DNA of 64,000 nucleotides, from NCBI RefSeq assembly GCF_029439455.1, contig NZ_JAQFVG010000357.1:1-64000 (forward strand), given 5' to 3'. The first letter of the stretch is position 1. Every line of letters begins with the position of its first letter. The DNA is from Caballeronia sp. BR00000012568055. Lineage in GTDB: Bacteria > Pseudomonadota > Gammaproteobacteria > Burkholderiales > Burkholderiaceae. Of this stretch, positions 35,143 to 43,867 are shown piece by piece. The position numbers and the translations under genes are program-made. The notes under the pieces are model-generated. The model was not told the DNA's origin. It made no database searches and was given only the letters and a program-made list of their open reading frames with translations.

Positions 35143-36399
35143 ATGCGCCGCAGTGAACGCAATTCTCCCGAGCAGCCGAATCATATCGACCTTTCTGCTT
35201 ACGACCGCATCGGTCTGGTGTTGCAGGGCGGCGGCGCGCTAGGTTCTTATCAGGCCGGCGTCGTGGAAGGGCTGATGGAAGCGGGCGTCGAGCCGACGTC
35301 CATTTCCGGCATTTCCATCGGCGCGCTGAACACAGCCATTGTTGCGGGCAATGCGCCCGAGAATCGCGTGGCGGCGCTGCGCGGTTTCTGGGACACCATC
35401 TGCGAACCAGCGGATGTCTTCGCTCAAATGGGCGCGATGTTGCCGGCGGCTTTCGGCTTCGGCAATTACGCGCGCACCGTGTCGAGTCTGTGGGCGGCCA
35501 CGCATTCGCTGATCGCCGGGCAACGCGGCTTCTTTGCGCCGCGTATCGATTTGCCGCTGCTCGGTATCAGCAGCGAACGCTCGCCGAACGCTGTCAGCTT
35601 TTACGACACCACCGCGTTGCGCCAAACCCTGCTCGAGTTCGCGGACTTCGACCGCATCAACAACGGTCCCGCGCATGTGACCGTCGGCGCAGTGAACGTG
35701 CGCACCGGCAATCTCGTCTATTTCGATAACCGCAAGACTCGGCTCTCGCCCGAACATTTCATGGCGTCGGGCGCGTTGCCGCCGGGTTTTCCCGCTGTGG
35801 AAATCGATGGTGAGTTTTACTGGGACGGCGGACTGGTCTCGAATACGCCGCTGAGCGAAATCATCAGCGAAGGGCGGCACAAGAACACGCTCGTGTTTCA
35901 GGTCGATTTGTGGAACGCCAAAGGCACGCTGCCAGGCGACTTGCTCGACGTCGCCGAGCGGACCAAGGACATTCAATATTCCAGCCGCACGCGCGCCATT
36001 ACCGATTTCGTCGCGCTGCATCACCGGCAGGCGCGGATTATCGAGGAGATGTTGCAGTACATGCCCGAAGACGCGCGTCGCGCCAATCCGCTGCTGCGCG
36101 AGGCCGAAGCCATCGCGCGGACGGGAACGCTGAACATCGTCCATCTGATCTACAAGGACAAGTACTTCGAAGGGAATTACAAAGACTACGAGTTCAGCAC
36201 GGACACCATGCTGGAACATTGGGCGAGTGGGCTGGAGGATATCCGGCGCTCGTTCGGGCGTCCGAAGTGGTTCGAGATGCCGAGCCACGAAGCCGGGTTT
36301 GTCACGCACGACGTGCATCGGCGGGAACCGATGCACGCGTCATCTCACGAGACCAGGCGCGAGACCAAGCTCGATTACTGCGGAAACGAAGGCGGCTGA
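35143..36399 (+). CDS. Patatin-like phospholipase
   Basis: 418-residue serine acyl hydrolase. The oxyanion motif is LVLQGGGALGSYQ near residue 26, the nucleophile elbow is GISIG near 57, and the catalytic Asp is in YWDGGLVSN near 225. A carboxy-terminal extension of about 110 residues with YKDKYFEGNYKDYEFS is the DUF3734-type tail. In Burkholderiaceae it commonly accompanies hydroxybutyrate dehydrogenase, so it may release acyl groups or act on PHB-related lipids. It starts 13 bp after the dehydrogenase and overlaps the convergent gene by 25 bp. Confidence 0.9.
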   Translation: MRRSERNSPEQPNHIDLSAYDRIGLVLQGGGALGSYQAGVVEGLMEAGVEPTSISGISIGALNTAIVAGNAPENRVAALRGFWDTICEPADVFAQMGAMLPAAFGFGNYARTVSSLWAATHSLIAGQRGFFAPRIDLPLLGISSERSPNAVSFYDTTALRQTLLEFADFDRINNGPAHVTVGAVNVRTGNLVYFDNRKTRLSPEHFMASGALPPGFPAVEIDGEFYWDGGLVSNTPLSEIISEGRHKNTLVFQVDLWNAKGTLPGDLLDVAERTKDIQYSSRTRAITDFVALHHRQARIIEEMLQYMPEDARRANPLLREAEAIARTGTLNIVHLIYKDKYFEGNYKDYEFSTDTMLEHWASGLEDIRRSFGRPKWFEMPSHEAGFVTHDVHRREPMHASSHETRRETKLDYCGNEGG

Positions 36400-36794
36400 T
36401 AGCCCGGAAGCTGGCTCAATGCGCGATGGCACGAAGCGGAAAGCGCCGCCAAACGATCGACGCTTTCGCGCATATCAATCTGCGTGCGCGTAATCAGATC
36501 GCGCAATACGTCCAGACGCGGGCTGATGGTATCGACGAAAGGTTCGCCGCATGCGAGCAGCGCTTCGGCGTCGTCACGGGCTTCGCGCAGTTCCATCACC
36601 GTGACCTTGTTCTGCGCCAGCAAACGCGCGTGATGCTCGGCCAGGTCGCCCAGCCCCATCGCCCGCATCCGTTCGATCAGGCGGCGCGGCGAGCGCAGAC
36701 ATGCTTCGCCAGCGTCGTAGGCCATGAACTGAGCATCGGCAATGCTCAGCGAAAGGCGGCCTTCTGGCGATTCGAATTCGAGCTTGGTAGACAT
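36375..36794 (-). CDS. Hypothetical protein, 139 residues
   Basis: Soluble protein with a short beta-like opening (KLEFESPEGRLSLSIADAQF) and then long helices with many charged residues. It has three cysteines (near residues 33, 81 and 122) that form no recognised motif. It converges on the patatin gene. No family is recognised. The opening recalls the small-protein group at 3586, 58253 and 59246, but the rest does not align. Confidence 0.6.
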   Translation of the reverse strand: MSTKLEFESPEGRLSLSIADAQFMAYDAGEACLRSPRRLIERMRAMGLGDLAEHHARLLAQNKVTVMELREARDDAEALLACGEPFVDTISPRLDVLRDLITRTQIDMRESVDRLAALSASCHRALSQLPGYQPPSFPQ

Positions 36795-36937
36795 AAGAAG
36801 TCACGCGTGTTGTGAATTGCCCGAAGTGTAGGCAGGCGTCGCGCATGACACCGTCAGAGTAATTCGAAAAATGCCGCGCCTTTCGTGAATACGGCGTTTC
36901 ACTTCTTTGCATTTCGATGCAAGCAAGGCGTAAGCAC

Positions 36938-36951
36938 TTGCTAATGATCAA
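36938..36951. promoter_or_regulatory. FNR/ANR-like box upstream of nap
   Basis: TTGCTAATGATCAA matches the FNR consensus TTGAT-N4-ATCAA at nine of ten positions. It is 210 bp upstream of napE in a 366-bp intergenic gap (36795-37160) with no supportable gene. Anaerobic control of nap-ccm is plausible but unproven. Confidence 0.45.
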
Positions 36952-37160
36952 GGCGAATTCATCGGCTTTCGGTTCAAATGGTGAAACGCAAAGCCCACGA
37001 TCATTTGGAATCGAAACCACGTGTTAATTAGCATGCCGTTGCAATCGGCGAAGCTTTTCGTCGCCAAGTTCGCCTTGAAAAACGTCATTCCCTATCCAAA
37101 CAATGGATACAGCTTTGACATTGGACAAGCGTTTCTGCATGCGTCATTTCATCTCACGCC

Positions 37161-37319
37161 ATGACCGAAAACACTGACACGCGTAAAACGGAGGAAACCC
37201 GCAGTATCCTCTTTCTGACCGTTGTGATGGTGCCGGTATTGACTGTTGCGCTGATCGCGGTTTATGGATTCATCGTGTGGTTTTATCAAATATTGATCGG
37301 TGGTCCGCCGCATCATTAA
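37161..37319 (+). CDS. napE: NapE, small membrane protein of periplasmic nitrate reductase operon
   Basis: 52-residue single-helix membrane protein. Translation from ATG 37161 gives a charged amino-terminal end, then LFLTVVMVPVLTVALIAVYG, FIVWFYQILIGGPP and a His-His end, the NapE pattern. It precedes napD by 46 bp. NapE function is unknown; it is found at the head of many nap operons. No strong ribosome site is seen. Confidence 0.88.
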   Translation: MTENTDTRKTEETRSILFLTVVMVPVLTVALIAVYGFIVWFYQILIGGPPHH

Positions 37320-37365
37320 AGCATCAGCGTTACCAAAATCAATCGATGAACGGGGAATGATCGAC

Positions 37366-37659
37366 ATGCCCGTCAATAACGAAGGCTGCGAGTTTCATAT
37401 TGCCGGCGTGGTCGTTTATGCGCGTGTTGAATCACTCGATGACGTCATTCACGCACTCGAAACATTACCCGGCGCGCAAATTCATGGCGCAAGTCACGAC
37501 GGAAAGATCGTGCTCACTTTTGAAGGTGAGCGCTCGTCGCATATTGCCGAGCAATTGAGTGCGGCGCAGGCCATTCCTCATGTCGCCAGTGTCGCGCTGG
37601 TTTATCAGCATGGCGAGTCGATCGAACCACAACCCGATGAAACTGAAATCGCAAAATGA
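37366..37659 (+). CDS. napD: NapD, NapA maturation chaperone
   Basis: 97-residue cytoplasmic chaperone that binds the Tat signal of NapA and holds it back until the cofactor is inserted. The ferredoxin-like pattern is visible: FHIAGVVVYARVESLDDVI at the start and PHVASVALVYQHGES near the end. GGGGA lies 9 bp before ATG 37366, so this start is preferred over ATG 37357. The stop overlaps napA by 4 bp. Confidence 0.92.
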   Translation: MPVNNEGCEFHIAGVVVYARVESLDDVIHALETLPGAQIHGASHDGKIVLTFEGERSSHIAEQLSAAQAIPHVASVALVYQHGESIEPQPDETEIAK

Positions 37660-40151
37660 AACTCAGCCGACGCGCATTTATTAAACAAACGGCCGCTGCG
37701 ACTGCCGCCGCGTCCGCCAATATCACGCTGCCGGGTATCGAAGGCATGCAGGCGAACGCCGCCGCGGCCGACGACCTCGTCTGGTCGAAAGCGCCCTGCC
37801 GCTTTTGCGGCACCGGCTGCGGCGTGCTGGTCGGCGTGAAGGCGAATCAGGTCGTCGCCACGCAGGCCGATCCGCAAGCCGAAGTCAATCGCGGTCTCAA
37901 CTGCGTAAAGGGCTATTTTCTGTCGAAGATCATGTACGGTCAGGACCGGCTCACCACGCCGCTCATGCGCATGAAAGACGGCAAGTTCGACAAAGACGGC
38001 GAATTCGCGCCGGTCTCGTGGAACGCCGCCTTCGACGAAATGGCGAAGCAATTCAAGCGCGTGCTGAAGGACAAGGGACCGAACGCCGTCGGCATGTTCG
38101 GCTCCGGGCAATGGACCATCTGGGAAGGCTACGCCGCCGTCAAGCTGATGAAGGCGGGCTTTCGCACCAACAATCTCGATCCGAACGCGCGCCACTGCAT
38201 GGCGTCGGCGGTGACCGGTTTTATGCGCACCTTCGGCATGGACGAGCCGATGGGCTGCTACGACGACATCGAGGAAACCGATGCTTTCGTGCTGTGGGGA
38301 TCGAATATGGCGGAGATGCACCCGGTGCTATGGTCGCGTGTGACCGCGCATCGCCTGGCCGCCCCGAACGTGCGCGTGGTCACGCTCTCCACGTTCGAGC
38401 ACCGCTCCTTCGATCTCGCCGATGAAACCATCGTATTCACGCCGCAGACCGATCTCGCGATCATGAATTACATCGCGAACAGCATCATCAAGTCGGGGCG
38501 CGTGAATCGCGATTTCATCAACAAGCATACGAACTTCAAGAAGGGCAACACGGATATCGGCTATGGCTTGCGGCCGGATCATCCGCTGCAAAAAGCCGCG
38601 AAAAATGCGGGCGATGCCAACGGCTCGCAGCCCATCACCTTCGATGAATACGCGAAGTTCGTTTCGAAGTACGACGCGGCTTATGTGACCAAACTCACGG
38701 GTGTATCGAAGGCAAAACTCGATGCGCTCGCCGAGATCTACGCCAATCCGAAGACGCGCGTCGTGTCGTTCTGGACCATGGGTTTCAATCAGCACACGCG
38801 CGGCACGTGGGCGAACAACATGATCTACAACCTGCATCTGCTGACCGGCAAGATCGCGACGCCGGGCAACAGTCCGTTCTCGCTGACGGGCCAGCCGTCG
38901 GCGTGCGGCACGGCGCGGGAAGTAGGCACGTTTTCGCATCGGCTGCCGGCGGATATGGTGGTGACCAACCCGAAGCATCGCGAGGAAGCGGAGACCATCT
39001 GGAAGTTGCCGGCCGGCACCATTCCCGACAAGCCGGGTTTCCACGCCGTCGTACAGAACCGCATGCTCCACGACGGCAAGCTCAACGCCTATTGGGTGAT
39101 GTGCAACAACAATATGCAGGCGGGCGCGAATCTGCATAACGAAGGCTATCCGGGGTATCGCAATCCGGCGAATTTCATCGTGGTCTCCGATGTCTATCCG
39201 ACCGTCACCGCCGTCGCCGCCGATCTGATTCTGCCGACCGCGATGTGGGTCGAAAAAGAAGGCGGTTATGGCAACGCCGAGCGCCGCACGCAGTTCTGGC
39301 ATCAGCTCGTCGCCGCTCCCGGCGATGCGCGTTCCGACTTGTGGCAACTGATCGAGTTTTCGAAGCGCTTCAAGGTCGAGGAAGTCTGGCCTGCTGAGTT
39401 GATCGCGAAAAAGCCGGAGTACAAGGGCAAGACGCTGTACGACGTGCTCTACAAAAACGGCCAGGTGGATAAGTTTCCGGCCTCGCAGGAAGACGCGAAG
39501 TATCGCAATGACGAGGCGAAGGCGTTCGGCTTCTATGTGCAGAAAGGTCTGTTCGAAGAGTACGCGAGCTTCGGGCGCGGCCACGGTCACGATCTCGCGC
39601 CTTTCGACAGCTATCACCAGGCGCGCGGGCTGCGCTGGCCGGTGGTCAACGGCAAGGAAACGCTCAGGCGCTACAAGGAAGGCTCGGACCCGTACGTGAA
39701 GGCGGGCACGGGCTGGCAGTTCTACGGCAATCCGGACGGCCGAGCCAATATCTGGGCGCTGCCTTACGAGCCGCCGCCCGAAGTGCCGGACAAGGAATAC
39801 CCGTTCTGGTTATCGACCGGACGCGTGCTCGAACACTGGCATTCCGGTTCGATGACCCGTCGCGTGCCCGAGTTGTATCGCGCGTTTCCGAACGCCGTGT
39901 GCTTCATGCATCCCGACGATGCAAAGGCGCTGGGCTTGAGGCGCGGCGTCGAAGTCAAGGTGATGTCGCGGCGCGGCTATATCCGCACACGCGTGGAAAC
40001 ACGCGGACGCGACAAGCCGCCGCGCGGTTTGGTATTCGTGCCGTGGTTCGATTCGAGCCAGCTCATCAATAAAGTGACGCTCGACGCCACCGATCCCATT
40101 TCATTCCAGACCGATTTCAAAAAGTGTGCGGTCAAAATCGTACGAGTGTGA
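37656..40151 (+). CDS. napA: NapA, catalytic subunit of periplasmic nitrate reductase
   Basis: 831-residue molybdopterin oxidoreductase reducing nitrate to nitrite in the periplasm. A Tat signal is seen at the start (LSRRAFIKQTAAATAAAS). The [4Fe-4S] motif is CRFCGTGCGVLVG with a later Cys in NCVKGYF. The Mo-ligand cysteine lies in ARHCMASAVTGF, as in NapA. Length equals the usual 825-835. It is third in napEDABC. Confidence 0.97.
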   Translation: MKLSRRAFIKQTAAATAAASANITLPGIEGMQANAAAADDLVWSKAPCRFCGTGCGVLVGVKANQVVATQADPQAEVNRGLNCVKGYFLSKIMYGQDRLTTPLMRMKDGKFDKDGEFAPVSWNAAFDEMAKQFKRVLKDKGPNAVGMFGSGQWTIWEGYAAVKLMKAGFRTNNLDPNARHCMASAVTGFMRTFGMDEPMGCYDDIEETDAFVLWGSNMAEMHPVLWSRVTAHRLAAPNVRVVTLSTFEHRSFDLADETIVFTPQTDLAIMNYIANSIIKSGRVNRDFINKHTNFKKGNTDIGYGLRPDHPLQKAAKNAGDANGSQPITFDEYAKFVSKYDAAYVTKLTGVSKAKLDALAEIYANPKTRVVSFWTMGFNQHTRGTWANNMIYNLHLLTGKIATPGNSPFSLTGQPSACGTAREVGTFSHRLPADMVVTNPKHREEAETIWKLPAGTIPDKPGFHAVVQNRMLHDGKLNAYWVMCNNNMQAGANLHNEGYPGYRNPANFIVVSDVYPTVTAVAADLILPTAMWVEKEGGYGNAERRTQFWHQLVAAPGDARSDLWQLIEFSKRFKVEEVWPAELIAKKPEYKGKTLYDVLYKNGQVDKFPASQEDAKYRNDEAKAFGFYVQKGLFEEYASFGRGHGHDLAPFDSYHQARGLRWPVVNGKETLRRYKEGSDPYVKAGTGWQFYGNPDGRANIWALPYEPPPEVPDKEYPFWLSTGRVLEHWHSGSMTRRVPELYRAFPNAVCFMHPDDAKALGLRRGVEVKVMSRRGYIRTRVETRGRDKPPRGLVFVPWFDSSQLINKVTLDATDPISFQTDFKKCAVKIVRV

Positions 40152-40155
40152 TGCC

Positions 40156-40644
40156 ATGCGCACGCTGACACTTCTCGCAATTTTGCTGGCCTCGTTGCTG
40201 GCGTTCACCGTGTTCGCACAACCCGTTGTGCCTGCGGTGCCTTTCCATGACAACCTCCGTGGGACCACGCCCATCGACGAGGAAGCGAAACCGCCGCTGA
40301 TCGCGCCGACGGAAAACAAGGACGTGATTCGCGGCCTGAACTACGCGCAGCAGCCGCCGACCATTCCGCACAAGATCGACAACTATCAACTCGATCGCAA
40401 TGCCAACAAGTGCCTCGCCTGCCACGCGCGCAGCCGCGCGGAGGAAAGCGGCGCGGTGCCGGTGGCGGTGTCGCATTACATCGACCGGGCGGGTGAGGTG
40501 TCGGGGCATTTGTCGCCGAGGCGCTATTTCTGCACGCAGTGCCACGTGCCGCAAGCCGATGCGAAACCGCTGGTCGGCAACACGTTTCAGTCGGTCGAAG
40601 ATATCCGGCCGCTGTCCTCGCCCACTCAACCCAAGTCACGTTGA
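40156..40644 (+). CDS. napB: NapB, diheme cytochrome c subunit
   Basis: 162-residue periplasmic electron-transfer subunit. A signal peptide (LTLLAILLASLLAFTVFAQ) is followed by two heme sites, CLACH and CTQCH. Conserved histidines (for example VSHYIDRAG and the HSP-like GHLSPRRYF) would give bis-His ligation. It passes electrons from NapC to NapA. ATG 40156 begins 4 bp after the napA stop. Confidence 0.95.
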   Translation: MRTLTLLAILLASLLAFTVFAQPVVPAVPFHDNLRGTTPIDEEAKPPLIAPTENKDVIRGLNYAQQPPTIPHKIDNYQLDRNANKCLACHARSRAEESGAVPVAVSHYIDRAGEVSGHLSPRRYFCTQCHVPQADAKPLVGNTFQSVEDIRPLSSPTQPKSR

Positions 40645-40652
40645 AGCACGCC

Positions 40653-41273
40653 ATGCACGCATTGCGCGATCTGATCAAGCGCTACTGGACCACTATCCGG
40701 CGTCCGAGCCTCTATTACAGCCTGGGTTTTCTGACGTTGGGCGGCTTTATCGCGGGCGTAGTGTTTTGGGGCGCCTTCAACACTGCGATGGAGTTGACGA
40801 ACACCGAAGCGTTCTGTACGGGCTGTCATGAGATGCGCGACAACACTTACGCAGAGTTGAAGAGCACGATTCACTACAGCAATCGCACAGGTGTACATGC
40901 GAAGTGTTCGGACTGTCATGTGCCGCATGCGTGGACCAACAAGATTGCGCGGAAGATGCAGGCATCGAAGGAAGTGTGGGCGAAGATCTTCGGCGTGGTG
41001 GACACGCGCGAGAAGTTCCTCGACAAGCGGCTGGAACTCGCGCAGCACGAATGGGCGCGTTTCAAGGCGAACGATTCGCTCGAATGCCGCAACTGCCATT
41101 CCTTCGAGTACATGGATTTCACGCGGCAAAGTCCGCGCGCGCAGAACGCGCATCAGAAGTATCTGGAGACGGGCGAGAAAACGTGCATTGATTGTCACAA
41201 GGGCATTGCGCATCAGTTGCCGGAAATGTCGCGCGCCGATGCGGGCGAGCCTGCCGCTGACGCGAAGCCATGA
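40653..41273 (+). CDS. napC: NapC, tetraheme quinol dehydrogenase
   Basis: 206-residue membrane-anchored NapC/NirT cytochrome. One amino-terminal helix (YYSLGFLTLGGFIAGVVFWG) precedes four heme motifs CTGCH, CSDCH, CRNCH and CIDCH. It oxidises ubiquinol and feeds NapB-NapA. There is no napFGH here, so quinol oxidation by NapC should be the sole route. The following ccm genes would supply the heme attachment machinery for its four c-hemes. Confidence 0.95.
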   Translation: MHALRDLIKRYWTTIRRPSLYYSLGFLTLGGFIAGVVFWGAFNTAMELTNTEAFCTGCHEMRDNTYAELKSTIHYSNRTGVHAKCSDCHVPHAWTNKIARKMQASKEVWAKIFGVVDTREKFLDKRLELAQHEWARFKANDSLECRNCHSFEYMDFTRQSPRAQNAHQKYLETGEKTCIDCHKGIAHQLPEMSRADAGEPAADAKP

Positions 41274-41301
41274 GCGGCTGCATCGATTCACAGGAGAGCC
41301 G

Positions 41302-41928
41302 ATGCTCAGCGCAACGCGACTCGAAGTGATGCGCGGCGGCAGGACCATCGTGGCCGGCGTGAGCCTTTACGCCGACGCCGGTCACGCGCTCGTGATTCAC
41401 GGCGCGAATGGCAGCGGCAAGAGCACGCTGATCGCCGCGCTCGCGGGCTTGCTGCCGTTGTCGTCGGGCGCGCTGGCGTGGCAGGGCGTGCCGGTGCGCG
41501 CGAATCCGGCGCGCTATCGACGCGACCTCGCGTTTCTCGGCCACACGGATGGCATCAGCGGCGAACTGACCGTGCTCGAAAACCTGCGCTTCGCGGCATC
41601 GCTGGATGCGCGTTCGGTGCTGAAACCCGACGTGCTCGATGCCGCCGGCCTCACCGCGCTCGGCTCGCTGCACGTGAATCGGCTATCGCAAGGCCAACGC
41701 CGACGCGTCGCACTGGCGCGCGTGATCTGTTCGAACAAACCGCTCTGGCTGCTCGACGAACCCACTGACGCCCTCGACGATTCCGCCGCCGCGTGGTTCA
41801 CCGCCTGCATCGACGCACATTTGAACACGGGCGGCACCGTGATCGCCGCCACGCATCGCCCGATCGAATCCGATGCCGCGCGTACGCGCCGTCTGCATCT
41901 CACGCGGAGCGCGCCATGTTGCGCGTGA
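41302..41928 (+). CDS. ccmA: CcmA, heme exporter ATPase
   Basis: 208-residue ABC ATPase of cytochrome c maturation System I. Walker A HGANGSGKST, signature LSQGQRRRVALA and Walker B LWLLDEPTDAL are all present, followed by the H-loop ATHR. AGGAGAG precedes ATG 41302, 28 bp after napC. With CcmB and CcmC it releases holo-CcmE. The stop overlaps ccmB by 13 bp. Confidence 0.96.
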   Translation: MLSATRLEVMRGGRTIVAGVSLYADAGHALVIHGANGSGKSTLIAALAGLLPLSSGALAWQGVPVRANPARYRRDLAFLGHTDGISGELTVLENLRFAASLDARSVLKPDVLDAAGLTALGSLHVNRLSQGQRRRVALARVICSNKPLWLLDEPTDALDDSAAAWFTACIDAHLNTGGTVIAATHRPIESDAARTRRLHLTRSAPCCA

Positions 41929-42584
41929 TGCTTCAGGTGATCCGCCGCGAGCTGATCGTGACGCGCCGTTCGCGCACCGCGACGCTCGGCGTGCTGATGT
42001 TCTTCGTGCTGGCCGCGAGCCTGTTTCCGCTTGGCATCGGACCGGATGCAACGTTATTGCGCGCGATTGCGCCCGGCGTGTTGTGGGTGACGGCGCTGTT
42101 CGCGGCTTTGTTGTCGGCGGGACAGCTTTTCGGGCATGACTTCGCCAGCGGCGTGCTGGAGCAAATGCTGGTGTCGCCGCAACCGCTCGCGGCAATCGTG
42201 CTGGCGAAGATCATCGCGCACTGGCTGGTGAACGGGCTGGCGCTGACGGCGCTCGCGCCTTTTGTCGCGCTCGAATATGGGCTGGATTCATCGACCATTG
42301 TGAAGCTGATGATGTCGCTTTTGATCGGCACGCCGCTGCTCAGTCTGATCGGTTCGATGGGCGCGGCGCTCACCGTCGGCGTGCGCGGCGGTCAGGTCGT
42401 GCTCGGTTTACTGGTGTTGCCGCTCTATGTGCCCGTGCTGGTGTTCGGCGTCGGCGCAGCCGATTCCGCCGCAATCGGCGCGTGGTCGCAGGCGAACTTC
42501 TCGCTGCTCGCGGCTGCGCTGGTCGCGGCGTTGTGGCTATGTCCGCTTGCAAGCGCCGCCGCGCTGCGCATTTCGATGGAATAG
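41916..42584 (+). CDS. ccmB: CcmB, heme exporter permease
   Basis: 222-residue inner membrane protein with six predicted helices, and the CcmB opening MLRVMLQVIRRELIVTRRSR. FGHDFASGVLEQMLVSPQPL near residue 70 is characteristic of the family. It partners CcmA and CcmC in the complex that frees heme-loaded CcmE. Confidence 0.95.
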   Translation: MLRVMLQVIRRELIVTRRSRTATLGVLMFFVLAASLFPLGIGPDATLLRAIAPGVLWVTALFAALLSAGQLFGHDFASGVLEQMLVSPQPLAAIVLAKIIAHWLVNGLALTALAPFVALEYGLDSSTIVKLMMSLLIGTPLLSLIGSMGAALTVGVRGGQVVLGLLVLPLYVPVLVFGVGAADSAAIGAWSQANFSLLAAALVAALWLCPLASAAALRISME

Positions 42585-42594
42585 GAGTAACCGC

Positions 42595-43344
42595 ATGTCC
42601 CGACGATCGCTCTACCGCTACGCCTCACCGCCGCGCTTCGAACGGCTCGCCGCGCGACTGACGCCGTGGTTCGCAGCCGCCGCGGTGCTGCTGATCGCAG
42701 GCGGCATGTTCATCGGCCTGGCAATCGCTCCCGCCGATGCACTGCAACGCGACATCTATCGCATCATGTTCGTCCACGTCCCGGCCTCGTGGATGTCCAT
42801 GTTTATCTACGTCGTCATGGCCGCGTACTGCGCGCTGCATCTCGCGCTGAACGCCCGCCTCGCGCCGATGATGGCGCTCGCGCTCGCGCCGACCGGCGCG
42901 CTGTTCACGGCCATATCGCTCATCACGGGCGCGCTGTGGGGCAAGCCGACGTGGGGCACGTGGTGGGTGTGGGACGCACGCCTCACCTCCGAACTGATTC
43001 TGCTGTTTCTCTACGCGGGCTTTCTGTCGCTGCATGCGGCAATCGACGGCACGCAGCGCGCGGATCGCGCCTGTTGCGTGCTCGCGCTGGTCGGCGTCGT
43101 CAATATTCCGGTGATCTATTTTTCGGTGCAATGGTGGTACACGCTGCATCAGGGACCGTCGATGTCCTTCGGCAGCGGTGTGTCGATGAGCGCGTCGATG
43201 GTGTGGGGCATCGTCGTGACGGCGGCGGGATTCTGGGCGTACACGGCGGCGATCGCGCTGACGCGCGTGCGTACGATCATGCGAACGCGCATGCGTTCCG
43301 GTATCGACGATGCGGTGACGACGCTTGAGGAGCGAGCCGCATGA
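42595..43344 (+). CDS. ccmC: CcmC, heme transfer protein
   Basis: 249-residue six-helix membrane protein that loads heme onto CcmE. The tryptophan-rich motif WGTWWVWDARLTS lies near residue 122, with the conserved periplasmic histidines in MFVHVPASW and YTLHQGPS. AGGAG precedes ATG 42595; the stop overlaps ccmD by 4 bp. Confidence 0.96.
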   Translation: MSRRSLYRYASPPRFERLAARLTPWFAAAAVLLIAGGMFIGLAIAPADALQRDIYRIMFVHVPASWMSMFIYVVMAAYCALHLALNARLAPMMALALAPTGALFTAISLITGALWGKPTWGTWWVWDARLTSELILLFLYAGFLSLHAAIDGTQRADRACCVLALVGVVNIPVIYFSVQWWYTLHQGPSMSFGSGVSMSASMVWGIVVTAAGFWAYTAAIALTRVRTIMRTRMRSGIDDAVTTLEERAA

Positions 43345-43454
43345 ACGTGCTCAATATGTTGATCGACAATCCGATTTTGAGTGCCGCACTTGCGGTCACC
43401 TTCCTGCTGCTCGGCGCAGAAGCATGGTTCGTGCGCAGGGAGGCCCGACGATGA
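43341..43454 (+). CDS. ccmD: CcmD, small heme-handling membrane protein
   Basis: 37-residue single-helix protein. From ATG 43341 it reads MNVLNMLIDNPILSAALAVT, then FLLLGAEAWFVRREARR. The position between ccmC and ccmE, the 4-bp overlaps on both sides, one membrane helix and a basic tail identify it. It assists release of holo-CcmE from the CcmABC complex. Confidence 0.9.
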   Translation: MNVLNMLIDNPILSAALAVTFLLLGAEAWFVRREARR

Positions 43455-43867
43455 AAGCGCGCCATCGCAGAGCCGCGCTGATCGCGGCGGGCGTAGCGAG
43501 CGTGGCGCTCGTTTGCGCGTTCGTGCTCAATGCGTTTCGCGCCAACGTGATGTTCTTTGTCGGCCCGAGCGAGCTTGCATCGCATACGTCGTCGCGGGTT
43601 CGTTTGGGCGGACTCGTCGTGCCCGGCTCGCTCGTCCGCGATGCCGATCAACGCACGGTGCGCTTCGTCGTCGCGGATCAGCGGGCGTCGATTCCGGTCG
43701 TATTCGAAGGAGCGCTGCCCGATCTGTTTCGCGAAGGCAGCGGTGTCGTCGCGCAAGGCAAAGTTGGCAGCGATGGCCGTTTTCACGCCGATGAAGTGCT
43801 CGCCAAACACGACGAAAAATATCAACCGCCGCAGGCCGCACAAGCGCTGCGAGAGGCCCGCCGATGA
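43451..43867 (+). CDS. ccmE: CcmE, heme chaperone
   Basis: 138-residue periplasmic heme carrier anchored by one helix. The covalent heme-binding histidine lies in VLAKHDEKYQPP near residue 123, together with the conserved tyrosine. The beta-barrel segment VRLGGLVVPGSLVRD is typical. It overlaps ccmD and ccmF by 4 bp each. Confidence 0.96.
   Translation: MKARHRRAALIAAGVASVALVCAFVLNAFRANVMFFVGPSELASHTSSRVRLGGLVVPGSLVRDADQRTVRFVVADQRASIPVVFEGALPDLFREGSGVVAQGKVGSDGRFHADEVLAKHDEKYQPPQAAQALREARR

Noticed and set aside
36375..36794. Fourth member of the small-protein family
   Set aside because: Only the first 15-20 residues resemble the family. The helices and ending do not align.
37115..37143. 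TTGACA at 37115 as a sigma-70 promoter for nap
   Set aside because: No acceptable -10 element is found at 16-18 bp spacing.
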